The notes beneath the pieces are model-generated. The model was not told the DNA's origin. It saw only the letters and a program-made list of their open reading frames with translations, and did no database searches. Source: Entomortierella parvispora (lineage: Eukaryota; Mortierellomycota; Mortierellomycetes; Mortierellales; Mortierellaceae). From it: 64,000 nt of DNA. Where the stretch lies: the NCBI GenBank assembly GCA_963573315.1, contig OY752141.1:1054001-1118000 (forward strand), in the 5' to 3' direction. Each line of letters begins with the position of its first letter. Positions within the stretch are counted from its first letter, which is position 1. Made by a program: the position numbers and the translations under genes. Of the stretch, positions 36,512 to 46,221 are shown one piece after another.

Positions 36512-36985
36512 TCATGCCTTGGTCTCAGCAGCTTTCTCAGCAGCGGCAAGAGCGTCAGCAGCCCTCTTTGCCTCCTGCAATCCATGATGTGGCCGCATCC
36601 TCCAGCCCTTGAGACGGTTCATGAATCTTGACCGCTCCTGAACAGCGTCCTGAATACCAAAGGTCTTGCTCTCGGGCTCTTCTGGCCACTTGAACTCGCC
36701 CTCGATGGTGACGATGGCCTTCTTGAACTTTTGACGTTTGAGGATAGTGTTTCCACCGGAACCGGCCACCTTTGCGGGCATGTTGCTGGTGCGGACGGTG
36801 ACAACGGGGATCTGGTAGATGTTGGAGAGATAGGACTTGATATCAAACTTGTTCATGGAGGGAGGGACTCTGAAGGTGAGGATGTTGGAGACCTGGGGAA
36901 CGTTGGGGGCATTGCGGACGAGCTTGATGATGGTGGAAGGGAAGTAGATCTTTTTAAGACCTTCCTTGAGCACTGGCGTTGTCAT
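36512..36985 (-). CDS. Mitochondrial large-subunit ribosomal protein uL23m
   Basis: Uninterrupted frame of 157 residues. KIYFPSTIIKLVRN is followed by LTFRVPPSMNKFDIKSYLSNIYQIPVVTVRT and KRQKFKKAIVTIEGEFKWPEEPES, the L23/uL23m fold (yeast Mrp20/Mrpl41 type). The protein binds 21S rRNA near the polypeptide exit of the mitochondrial ribosome. The C-terminal extension, with an Ala/Lys-rich helix (ADALAAAEKAAETKA), is usual for mitochondrial forms. No long presequence is visible; the N-terminus MTTPVLKEGLKK could serve as a short basic one. The ATG at 36983-36985 is the only good start. The gene is head to head with UTP15. Confidence 0.9.
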   Translation of the reverse strand: MTTPVLKEGLKKIYFPSTIIKLVRNAPNVPQVSNILTFRVPPSMNKFDIKSYLSNIYQIPVVTVRTSNMPAKVAGSGGNTILKRQKFKKAIVTIEGEFKWPEEPESKTFGIQDAVQERSRFMNRLKGWRMRPHHGLQEAKRAADALAAAEKAAETKA

Positions 36986-37424
36986 GATGCTGATATATGT
37001 CTTGGTTGAATGTACAGAAAGGAAGAGTGAAAGAGGCTACGTCCGTGATTCCTAGTGATTGCTGTTGCTGTTGTTGTTGATGTCGATGTGCCTGCAGTCC
37101 CTGAAAATGGATGGATGCAATCCCGAGAATGGTCGTACTCTTGGTGGCGGAAGGGTGGGTGGACTGTGACTGCGACTGTGATCGGTGCATTTGTTGTGTT
37201 TCTTTTTCTTTTTTGTTCAAGCCACCACTCGGTATGGCACCTTTCTCTTGCCTAGTGCATGCATGTCGCATTCCCTTTGCTGGTCCTCTCTCCTTCTCCT
37301 CATCTTCATCAGTATTGTCTAATCAGGATCCTCTCCCAGCTAGACTCAACTCTTTTCATTCTTTTATTCTTTCTTTACCCGCGTCCGTACACATTCACTT
37401 TCTTCTCATACCACCACAACAACA
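36986..37424. promoter_or_regulatory. Divergent promoter of uL23m and UTP15
   Basis: This 439-bp region separates two genes of ribosome function. The plus strand is pyrimidine-rich before the UTP15 ATG, which sits in ACAACAATGTCG. The part nearer uL23m has CAA/GTT repeats (37061-37079). No TATA box seen. Confidence 0.5.
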
Positions 37425-39368
37425 ATGTCGACCGACTTCAAGACCTTGACGGTCAAGAAGTACCCTCGTCTGCCAGGACGCAAGACTCACGAGTCCAGAT
37501 ACTGGCGCAAGTTCAAAGTAAACAAGCAAGCGATACCCCCTTTTACTGCACAAAGAATAAGATCGTTTTGTCCTGTTTCTACCGACTCGGCAGCTTTAAG
37601 CCCTCCCCGTCAATACATATATATATGTATGAACGCCTTGCTCACCGTTTTTCTTTCTTTTTCTTTCAACAACTTAGTCACCCATTGTGGTCAAGGAGTT
37701 TGCGGCTGTCTCCTCGATCCATTTCTCAGAAACCAACCCATACGACTTTGCTGTGACAGCCTCGACTCGCGTTCAGATCTACAGCTCAAAGACCCATCAG
37801 GTCAAGAAGACCATTTCACGTTTCAAGGATGTTGCATACTCGGGAACTATTCGTGCGGACGGACGTTTGGTCGTGGCCGGAGATGCCACAGGTCTTATCC
37901 AGATCTTTGATGTTGGAAGCAGAGCCATTCTCAGAACCTTCAGAGACCATAGACAGTAAGGATTCATCATGCTCGACCCCTTTTATCGGAAAAAATCCTT
38001 CGAAAATCTTAACATGCCCCTTCGTTTTCTTTTTTCAATATACTAGTCCCGTCCATGTTGCAAAGTTCTCTTCTGACAAGACGCAGATTCTCTCAGCTTC
38101 AGACGACAAGACGGTTAGAATTTGGGATATGCCAAGCGAGACACCTTTGACAATCTTCACGGGCCACGAGGATTATATTCGCGCAGGAATGGTTTCTCAC
38201 GACAATCCTCATTTGATCCTCTCGGGTTCCTATGATCAGACAGTGAAGCTCTGGGATATGCGTACCCAAGGATGCGTCATGACCATGAACCACGGCGCAC
38301 CCGTGGAGGCTATCGATATGTTCCCAGATGGTGGCGTGGTCGTTGCAGCAGGAGGACCCAGCTTGAAGGTCTTTGATATTTTGGCCGGAGGACGACCCAT
38401 GCATTCGCTTTCCAACCATCAAAAGACTGTGACCTCGCTCTGCTTCGACAACTCGTACTCCAGATTGTTGACCGGCTCGTTGGATCACCACGTCAAGGTT
38501 TACAATGTCCAGGACTACAGCGTCGTTCACAGCGTCAAATATCCAGCTCCAGTTATGAGTGTTGCTCTTTCCGTAAGTGGTCTTTTCCTGAAGACTCGAG
38601 CGACTTTGGTTCATATCTACAAATTTGACTAATTATCTAATCACCTAAATTTTCTTTTCATGCTAATAGCCCGACGACACACATTTGGTTGCCGGTATGG
38701 CTGGAGGTTTGCTCTCGATTCGCCAGCGTGTGGTCAAGACACCCGAGGTTCAGACGAGGCGCGCACAGGAAGAGCAAGCTCGTGGAGGCAGTTACAAATA
38801 TTTCGTTCGTGGACAAAAGACTGCAAGCGAAGGCGATATCACGGTCGAGTCTCAAAAGAAGAAACGCCTGAGAGAATATGACCGGTACCTGAAGGCGTTC
38901 CAGTACGGAAATGCTTTGGACGCCTGTTTGAGGACGAACCAGCCAGCAGTGACAACTGTCTCCTTGATCCAGGAATTGATTCACCGTGATGGTTTGAAGC
39001 AAGCCCTTGCAGGAAGGGACGACAACACTCTGGAGCCCCTGACCCAGTTCTTGGTCAGGAATATCAACAACCCTCGGTACACGGCCCTCTTGGTAGATGT
39101 GTCGACGGTAGTGATTGACATGTACTCGGCCGTGTTGGGTCAGTCCCCCTTGATTGACGAGTTGTTCCTGCGATTGAGGACCAAAGTCAAAGCCGAGATT
39201 GCCTTCCAGAAGCAACTCTTGGCTGTTGTGGGATCGATGGAGATGCTCTTTGCTAAGAGCACATCGACTTCGGCTAGTATTGCGTCTCACAACGAGCTGG
39301 CCTCTTCGACTTCCACACCCACATCTATTGTACCAACAGCATCAGCATCTTCAGCATCCACGATATAA
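37425..39368 (+). CDS. UTP15: UTP15, U3 snoRNP small-subunit processome component, 4 exons
   Basis: Exons 37425-37517, 37678-37955, 38047-38572 and 38670-39368 give 531 residues. The WD40 propeller occupies roughly residues 40-330, with blades such as LVVAGDATGLIQIFDV, ILSASDDKTVRIWDM, LILSGSYDQTVKLWDM and RLLTGSLDHHVKVYNV. The C-terminal helical UTP15 domain follows (YDRYLKAFQYGNALDACLRT, VTTVSLIQELIHRDGLKQAL, IDMYSAVLGQSPLIDELFLRLR). UTP15 is a t-UTP/UtpA subunit needed for rDNA transcription and 18S pre-rRNA processing in the nucleolus. The start sequence MSTDFKTLTVKKYPRLPGRKT is typical. A Ser/Thr/Ala-rich tail ends the protein. All phases agree. Confidence 0.95.
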
Positions 39369-39944
39369 TTACCCATCATTATTCCCTTTTTTTCTCCAGG
39401 ATCAACCTGTCCAACAACAGAGCAAAGAGGACAAAAAAAAAAAGCCAAAAATCCTCTGGGATTCTATCCTTTTGCCGGTCAGTGGGAAGGATACCGATCT
39501 ACCAAGGGAAATGAATGCTACCAAGGAAAACACTCCACGATATCCTCCAAAGTAACCCATTTCTCTTTTTGTCGGCAAGCACCCAAGTTCTCTTTTCCTC
39601 TCTTCATTCTGCCAGCGAATAGAATAGAAAATAAAAATTCATATAACCTTTGTATTCACCCACCGCTGGCATGTTCTTTAGAAGAAAAAAAAAAGAGAAA
39701 GACAGGACAGAATAGAGTCAAGCCATGCTAAAGAGGGAAAGTGGTTTGAAGTCGGCCATCAACACACGCCTTCGTGCTCCAGTAACTGACAAGCTTTAGG
39801 CTACTCCTCATGTAGCTCTATTCAGAAAAGTTGAGGGCGGGTGTCATAGAACGATATTCAACAATATCAGAGGGATCCAGTGTCTTGTGCTGGGCGCCAG
39901 GCAATTCATACGAATGTGAAGATGGTCACGAACACCCAACGCGT
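39369..39944. other. 3' flank of UTP15, no gene seen
   Basis: A-rich stretches at 39436-39445 and 39685-39698, an AATAAAAATTC at about 39630, and no coding signal. Confidence 0.4.
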
Positions 39945-40386
39945 TTATTTTGATTTACCAAAACTGTACTCTACATAGGCCCAGGAAACAACAAGGATTG
40001 GTTTGAACAAGTGCGCCACATATTCCTCTGCCGCGGACCTCTCTTTCAGAGCTTTCAGAGCTCCTCTTGGACCATGGATCAGGAGAATCTTCAGGTTAGT
40101 ACAATCGTGTACTATAAACGGAACATCAGTCCACATACATCGGAAGCTGCGGATCCACTTTGCTTTCCGACGAAGAAGCGCGACCTCGGTGGGTGTGAGT
40201 GGTGCCTGAGTTCTTGCAAACTTTACCGTACGCCATTGGGCCGAATCGAGTGCTGCGGACCATTCTTTACATGTGCGCCTGCAATGCCAGATGTCAGTAC
40301 TGGTCAGACTGCTGCAGATGGGATTGACAAGGAGAGGGATCTCAAAGACAGAGCTTGCAGAAAGAGTGAACGAGACAGAGATACAA
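39945..40386 (-). pseudogene. N-terminal F-box fragment of an F-box/LRR gene
   Basis: On the minus strand one frame stays open for about 147 codons down to TAA at 39945-39947. It reads FEIPLLVNPICSSLTSTDIW, then HCRRTCKEWSAALDSAQWRTV, then WIRSFRCMWTDVPFIVHDCTNLKILLIHGP. This is an F-box of the form seen in fungal F-box/LRR proteins, where LPLL..I...L...DI...R.VC..W is usual, followed by the first strand of the leucine-rich part. There is no ATG before the F-box; the frame begins at an A-run (40384-40399 on the plus strand), and the LRR region is missing. It therefore looks truncated on both sides. Confidence 0.6.
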
Positions 40387-40868
40387 AAAAAAAAAAAAGA
40401 TGTGGTCCAACCGTTGATCGTTTTCTTGTGGCCCTTGCCCCAAGTGTCATATCTGCACGCGCCTTTTGTCGCGTTTTACTACCCTGACAGACCTCTGTTC
40501 TTCCAGCCTAGGGGCAGCGGTAGCCCCGGTCGTCATACGTCTCAGCATGGCGTCGAATAAGTTTAGCTGTTGGTTATGCTAAGAACCTTGGCGTCTTGTG
40601 AGTAGCCAGAAACCCAAGCTTGGCTATGACCGCATGAGGTGGGAGGGGCGGTTCGATTGACAAACTGCTGCACCTGATGTCGTTCCTTTTGTTTGACAAA
40701 GCCACTGCATGTCCCATCGGCAATGTAAATGTGTGGTCTTTGACACACTACTTTGCCTCCTCTCTCTTTTCTCTTTTCTTTCTCTAAACAAAAGTAGCAC
40801 TAACAATTGATCCCTCTATCTTCATATTCCTCATAGCACCCTGCCAGTTCGGAAGCCTCTAGTGGCAT

Positions 40869-41450
40869 TTGCGGATTCTCTTCGAGTTCCAGTGTAGTGG
40901 AAATGAAAAAGACTGGGACATAGATATCCTTCGGCAAGTTGGAGAGCGAACCACCATGGCCTTTCAAGTCCGCGATCGAAAATTCTGGAGACTAAACAAC
41001 GAGGACGGCAAGACCCATACGCTTTTCCCACTCACCCACTGGAGCGGCGCTGATGTCACTTGGACGGACAGCGAACATGCTGTGCACATTACAACTGTAC
41101 AAATCCCCAGAGGACCACATTCGCAACTTTCATTTGCGGCTTGACAGACAAGACATTGGATTTCAGAGAAACGGTTGATCTTCTGCCCTGAACTCAAAGG
41201 GCTGACGGTCGAGATGGTAGGCGTTCTACCCTCCCGGCGATACCGTCTCTTATTTACACGACCGGCGATAAACACATGTGGGCTTCTACCTCAACTTGAA
41301 CTCTGGACCCCAGAATCATGGAGCGGCAGCAAACCCTTTTATTCCAATAAACACCATAGGATACAGGTGCCAATATTAGTTGAAAGTCTCCATATCGATG
41401 TAGAATATGATATCCTCGACATCTACGATTGTCGCTCCATGGTCCACTAA
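40869..41450 (+). pseudogene. Degenerate LRR-like coding remnant
   Basis: Open stretches at 40869-41144 and 41175-41450, in different frames, read like the leucine-rich part of an F-box/LRR protein. Examples are LFCPELKGLTVEMVGVLPSRRYRLLF, CGLLPQLELWTPESW and VPILVESLHIDVEYDI. Joining them needs a frameshift near 41145, and no start codon or F-box is attached. The relation to the fragment on the opposite strand is unclear. Family assignment is weak. Confidence 0.3.
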
Positions 41451-41509
41451 ATGAAGTCTTCTGACAGCAAGTGGCGGCGGGTAACAGCTATGTGGAGAGA
41501 CAGGCAGTA

Positions 41510-42510
41510 TGTTTGAGCACGTGTGGAAAAAACCAGGAACAAAACAAAAATCAAAATGAAATCGGCGCGCTTCTTCTTGACCATGGATCAATGGACTTTT
41601 TTCGGTTACACAAACAAGGCCTTTGCATGGCTTGTCCCCCCTCGGCTCATTGGCTCCAAGTGACCGCCTCTCTGCAGCTATAAAAGCGACCCCTGTCCCA
41701 CTTTTCTCTTTTTTTCTTCACAAGATCTTGCTAGGTGCTCCATCGACTCTGTGTAAAGACGGGGTTAGGGGACGTTAGTCTGGGTATGGATGATGATGAC
41801 CGTTTGTTGTGATCAAGCCTGTTATCTACATGTCTACCTAGCGCCTCTCTGATGTCGAAAGTACATATTTGACGATGGTCTTCTATACCCTTTTATTTTT
41901 GAGCCATGGCATTGTCATGGGTATGCAAATTTATTAATTTGCGTACCCGTCGCCACATGGTATTGCCTCTTTTTCATACAAAAAAAAAAAAAAAAAAGAA
42001 GAGGTGACAGGAGTGAGTGAGAGCAAGTGGGACAACGTGAGCTGGATTCCTTTACGCATGGGGTCTTCTCATGGCGGATGGCAGGGTTCTCATCACGGCT
42101 GTGGATGGAAGCACTTGCTGATGGAAGAATGTGCACTCCTTGTGAATGACAAAAAGGGAAGCCCTCATTCCCCTAGCTCTTTCACTGGCAATGCAGTGTG
42201 AACTGGAGTCGAACCCTGAATTTTTCGCGCACTGACTTTTGGACACGGCCCTGGTGCGTCAGGTCCGCTCTACGAGAGCACATATTATGTACTACAGTAA
42301 GCAAGACTCGGAGTTGCAACAATGGAGGTAATGGAGGTTAGGAAATGAACGTGGCATTCGCGCTGACCTTTTCACCTGAGCTTTTAGACAGACAAATGCA
42401 ACATGGAGTAACATCCGAGCCGGGGGACAGATGTGGGCGAGCTAAACCGCATACGTCTTTCGTTCCAACGGTCCAGCCATACACTTCCTGCGGTCCTCGT
42501 TGTTCCTGAC
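41510..42510 (-). repeat. 1-kb dispersed repeat, copy A
   Basis: The reverse complement of this segment matches 58000-58990 along its length, with substitutions and small indels. Shared landmarks are CTATAAAAGCG (41680-41690), GCTAGGTAGACATGTAGATAAC read in reverse near 41828-41849, an A/T homopolymer pair near 41981-41998, and a tRNA-like block at about 42200-42280 with a GGGTTCGACTCC B box on the minus strand. Similarity fades beyond 42510 and below about 41510. No long frame is conserved between the copies. It may be a transposable element or a duplicated non-coding transcription unit. Confidence 0.75.
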
Positions 42511-42998
42511 ACGTTCATGTTTGAATCCATCAGTCTCCCAACTTGTTCACGTTACTGAAATGATCCCTCCGATCCTGTGTTTGCACCCATCTCAAGTCTC
42601 AAGTGTGTCTGGACAGACGCCTTCCCTGTCTCTCTTGTCTGGCCGGGTATGCAGCCTCGAGCCACGGTACACGACCGTCTGTGGCATTTGCAAAACTTGA
42701 AGTCGAAGTCCTTCAAGAGCACAGAAGAAAAACGAAGAAATGTGGTTTCCACTGGTGACAAAGTGGAAGCGATCTCGCAATATCTGAAAGATTGAAATGA
42801 GTGACCTGCGATTGCATTAACCAATGGCCGGTATTATAAAATAGACGAGTGAACCAAAGTTGCGCTTTTGCTCGACTTGACGTTCACGCGTCAAACCCCA
42901 CTCGAATAGATCGTGGCCTGCCGAATGGACATGGCGTGTGGCAATGGTGTCCTCGTTCATCTTGTTTTACTTTTAATGCTTTATTATCAAAAATTGAC
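42511..42998. other. Short intergenic, no gene seen
   Basis: Between repeat copy A and the 3' end of the F-box gene. A 72-codon frame at 42577-42795 has no recognisable relatives. Confidence 0.35.
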
Positions 42999-45122
42999 TC
43001 ACTCCTCTATAAGCGTTATTTTCGAGTTCATCAACAGGGAAGCTTGGAGTTGAGTTCTCTGAGGATGCAAAGCGCACAACCATTTGTTGATCGAGAGCTT
43101 TTCCAGCCGGGCACATCCCAAAATTAAGGACTGAACACCTCGGATCGTGTATTCCAGACAGCGGACGATGTAAAGTCGCGTCAGCCGGTGCATGGTCCGG
43201 ACAATCATGCCGAGCAGCTGATCGGAAACAGGCCATTTCTCATAGAGTTCCAGGTCCAAAAGGTTCCGGGCATAGCGACACAACATTGGCATCCGAGCCG
43301 TCATCTCCCTCAAAACTCGGTCGTCTTCGCTGGTCGAGAACAAATAGGGCGGTAAGGAGAGCCGTAACGTGAGGAGGTTGGGGCAGAATTGAAGAGATTC
43401 AAAATTAAAGGCGACGGCGACTTCTCCTTCCAGATCCAATGTTGTTAATCGAGTCAAAGGCCAAGACCATGTCAAAGAACTGCTCAATGATGAAGGGGTG
43501 GATGTGAGAGCAGGGAAGGAAGTTGTGGAATGAAGAAACATGTCCGACAACTTTTCAAATGACTCTGGAAGGATCATGCTCGAGCCCATGAGCGACAAGT
43601 TTGTGGCGAGGGAAACTCCTTTGAGAGTTTCAAGCGTATCTCGAAAGGCGTCCATGGCATTGATAAACGCCGGGATCAAAAAAGAGTTTTCTCCGCAGAG
43701 ATCGAGGGAACGGAGTGGTGGCAGGCTTCTCTGCTGCTTGGTTTCATTCTGGTAGCTATCCCTTCCGTTGCCTCGCTGACGGAGCGAGATTCTTGTCGGA
43801 GATTGTTTATGGTTTTCATTTTGGTTGTGGCTGCGGTGATGGTTTCCCGCCCCACGACCTTTCGCCGTGGTCGGTACTGTCACCATTTTACGCCTCTCCA
43901 AGACGGCCCATTGAAACATGTCTTCGTCATGTACCGCCATCCTCAAATCCTCTAGCACTCGACATCGGGATAGATACTCGTTCACAAAATTGGTCGTAGC
44001 CATGGATGTTGCAGGAAACGCCCTCGTGTCGGAACTGTGAGACCAACCCAGGAGTAAAGACCTCAGTGACTCGACTGGGATCTGCTCCAGTACCAAAATC
44101 GCCTCTCTCCAATGCCTGGCATCCACCACCTGAGGTGTCCGCATGGCTTGAACCAGTCGTATCAACCCTCTGTGAGCTTGGTTGATAGACCCATTCGACT
44201 GGTCATCTTTTCCTTTAATCTTGATTTCGCGTAACGTGCGATGGACCGCATCGTGGACTCTTATAAACTCCAACAATGGCTCAATCTTGGGTGCCAGCTC
44301 CTCCATCCTGCCTCTACATGCAGGTATACCTGAGATCTCGATTCGGACTAGATTCCGTAGCCGTTCTAGACTAGGTAAAAGTAGCGGAATGTGGGCCAAG
44401 GGTTGTCCTAGAACGCGAATATCCTCGGGCCAGTAGTGAACTAAGGATAGGGCGAGATCCGTCTGGAGGGACCTTGTGGGTTTTTGATCATCAATGACCC
44501 ATGGGCCAGTACCCCCTGAAGAGGTCGAACGTCCTCGAAGATCTGCCACAGACCGCCATAGATCAAACTCATATTGGTGTGTAAAGAAACGTAGGTAGTC
44601 GACGGTGGTGATAGATGTGGCGGCAGTTGCAGAGGAAGGGGCGGTGACAGTTGAATTCACTGCCACAATCGCATATGCAGCTGACGAGGTAGATGCTGCA
44701 GCCTCTGAAGGACTGTCTGCGTGGTTGCTGTGGCCGCCCTGGTTAAGGTTGTAGCTGCTTGCCGCTCGCGCGTCAATGGCCTCTTGAGCACGTGCCATCA
44801 TCCGGCCGGATACCGAGGTGCCACCGCCCTCGTCTGACAAAGGGGTGCCAATGATAAACGCAGAGCTGCGAATGATTTCCGTGGATCTGGAGCTCAAAAG
44901 CAAGGCGACCAAGGATGATATCCTTGCCTCTCTCTCAGCAAAGTTCAATGAAGATTCCTGGAGTAACTGAAACGGCGATCGATAGAGGACTGGGGCTGTC
45001 CGCTGGAAGAGCTTTTGACTGGATAGAATAACGGCATGGAGGGTGATTCGGTCGTGGACCAAGTAGGTCAATATGAGATCAATGCATTCATCAGGGAGGG
45101 GAAGTTTGGATGCCGCCAGCAT
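42999..45122 (-). CDS. F-box/LRR-type protein, single exon
   Basis: Uninterrupted 707-residue frame. The N-terminal F-box is KLPLPDECIDLILTYLVHDRITLHAVILSSQKLFQRTAPVLYRSP. F-boxes bind Skp1 and make the protein a substrate receptor of an SCF ubiquitin ligase. A low-complexity Ala/Ser/Thr region follows at about 120-170. Then comes a long region with irregular leucine-rich strands (LPSLERLRNLVRIEISGI, LPPLRSLDLCGEN, LTRLTTLDLEGEV, CPNLLTLRLSLPPYL, LTRLYIVRCLEY, CARLEKLSINKW), typical of substrate-binding LRR arcs. The substrate is unknown. The ATG at 45120-45122 directly precedes the F-box. The last 20 residues (HPQRTQLQASLLMNSKITLIEE) are less family-like, so a 3' intron could change the end. 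Confidence 0.8.
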   Translation of the reverse strand: MLAASKLPLPDECIDLILTYLVHDRITLHAVILSSQKLFQRTAPVLYRSPFQLLQESSLNFAEREARISSLVALLLSSRSTEIIRSSAFIIGTPLSDEGGGTSVSGRMMARAQEAIDARAASSYNLNQGGHSNHADSPSEAAASTSSAAYAIVAVNSTVTAPSSATAATSITTVDYLRFFTHQYEFDLWRSVADLRGRSTSSGGTGPWVIDDQKPTRSLQTDLALSLVHYWPEDIRVLGQPLAHIPLLLPSLERLRNLVRIEISGIPACRGRMEELAPKIEPLLEFIRVHDAVHRTLREIKIKGKDDQSNGSINQAHRGLIRLVQAMRTPQVVDARHWREAILVLEQIPVESLRSLLLGWSHSSDTRAFPATSMATTNFVNEYLSRCRVLEDLRMAVHDEDMFQWAVLERRKMVTVPTTAKGRGAGNHHRSHNQNENHKQSPTRISLRQRGNGRDSYQNETKQQRSLPPLRSLDLCGENSFLIPAFINAMDAFRDTLETLKGVSLATNLSLMGSSMILPESFEKLSDMFLHSTTSFPALTSTPSSLSSSLTWSWPLTRLTTLDLEGEVAVAFNFESLQFCPNLLTLRLSLPPYLFSTSEDDRVLREMTARMPMLCRYARNLLDLELYEKWPVSDQLLGMIVRTMHRLTRLYIVRCLEYTIRGVQSLILGCARLEKLSINKWLCALHPQRTQLQASLLMNSKITLIEE

Positions 45123-46221
45123 TGGACCTCTGAGTCTTTTGGAGCCTTTCAGGGTGTGTGAATTAGAGGGAAAGAAAGATGACTAAAGGGGATGGGCTAG
45201 AAACGGAAAAAAAGGGAGAGATGATGAGGAAGGGAAAGGATTGGGTAAAAGTTGGAGCGTGCGTTTTCTTGTGTTTATTCGAGTGTGGACAAAGAGAGCG
45301 AGAGCGAGAGAGGAGTTGGTCTGTAGACTGCGACCCATGGGGTCTCCTGCCAAGGAGAAAAGGGAAAAAGCACACAGAAGGGGATCAAAGAAGGGGAGGA
45401 AAGCGGAAGATGTGCCCTCGGTGGCACAAGAACCAGAAGGACAAAACCAAACGAAGGTCCTTGGTTGGTGCAGCGGGCTACCCGACCTGCAAGGAAAGAG
45501 CGGAAAGGGAGGAAAGAGGGAAAGAGCACAGGCGAGCAAGGAAAGGGAAAAGGAAAAAAGGGAGGGAGGGAGAGCGAAGAGAGACAGAGAGGCAGAGAGA
45601 CAGAGAGCATCTGGGAGAAGGCATTGCCGCGCCACTGCCACGCGACAACGCGCCTGTGGGAGACAGAGGGAAGCAAGCAAGCAAGGCGATCTTGGAGGGA
45701 GGCAACACCATGCTGTACGTACCTGCAAAAAGAAATGCCGGTTTAGTGGCAAGTCGCGTCATGGAGCGATGGTTGCAATTGGCAGTTGGCGGCAAAAGGG
45801 GAGAAGGGGCAGAACACACGGGTTAGGTCCCCTTGGTGTGTACTGTTCGTAGTCAGCGCCATCCTGTTCGTCTCGTAGCCGCGCAAAGGAGGAAAGGTGG
45901 AGCCGAGAGAGAGAAAGAGAGAGAGAGAGGAAGAGAGAGGGTGAACTCGGCTCTTCTCGAGTGACAGCCGCGTTCCTGCTAATTTGTGTTTTTTGCCAAG
46001 ACTTTTTTGCAGGGAGGCTGTGGTGGTGGTCGGCAGCAGCACCACACAGCCAACCCGAAGAAACAGAGGAAAACGTCAAGAAGACCCACCTCGTCTTTTG
46101 TTTTCCTTTGCCATTCACTTTTCTCATTTCCTCTTGCATCCCCACTCTCCAGCCTCCTCCTCCTTCTCCTCCTCCTTTCCTACTCTGTTGCTCCATTGCC
46201 CTTCATTTCTTCTAGTTCACA
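45123..46221. promoter_or_regulatory. Purine/pyrimidine-skewed divergent region
   Basis: 1.1 kb between the F-box gene (-) and the PPxY membrane protein gene (+). From 45180 to 45950 the plus strand is strongly G/A-rich (AGAGAG near 45915-45930). From about 46100 to 46216 it is C/T-rich and leads into the ATG at 46222. Open frames across it on both strands (up to about 215 codons) are rich in Arg/Glu/Lys or Leu/Ser/Pro only and follow the base skew. No TATA box was identified. Confidence 0.5.

Noticed and set aside
45179-45852. Overlapping frames of about 200 codons, Arg/Glu/Lys-rich on plus and Leu/Ser/Pro-rich on minus
   Set aside because: Both strands are open because of the strong purine skew, and no family or splice signal supports either.
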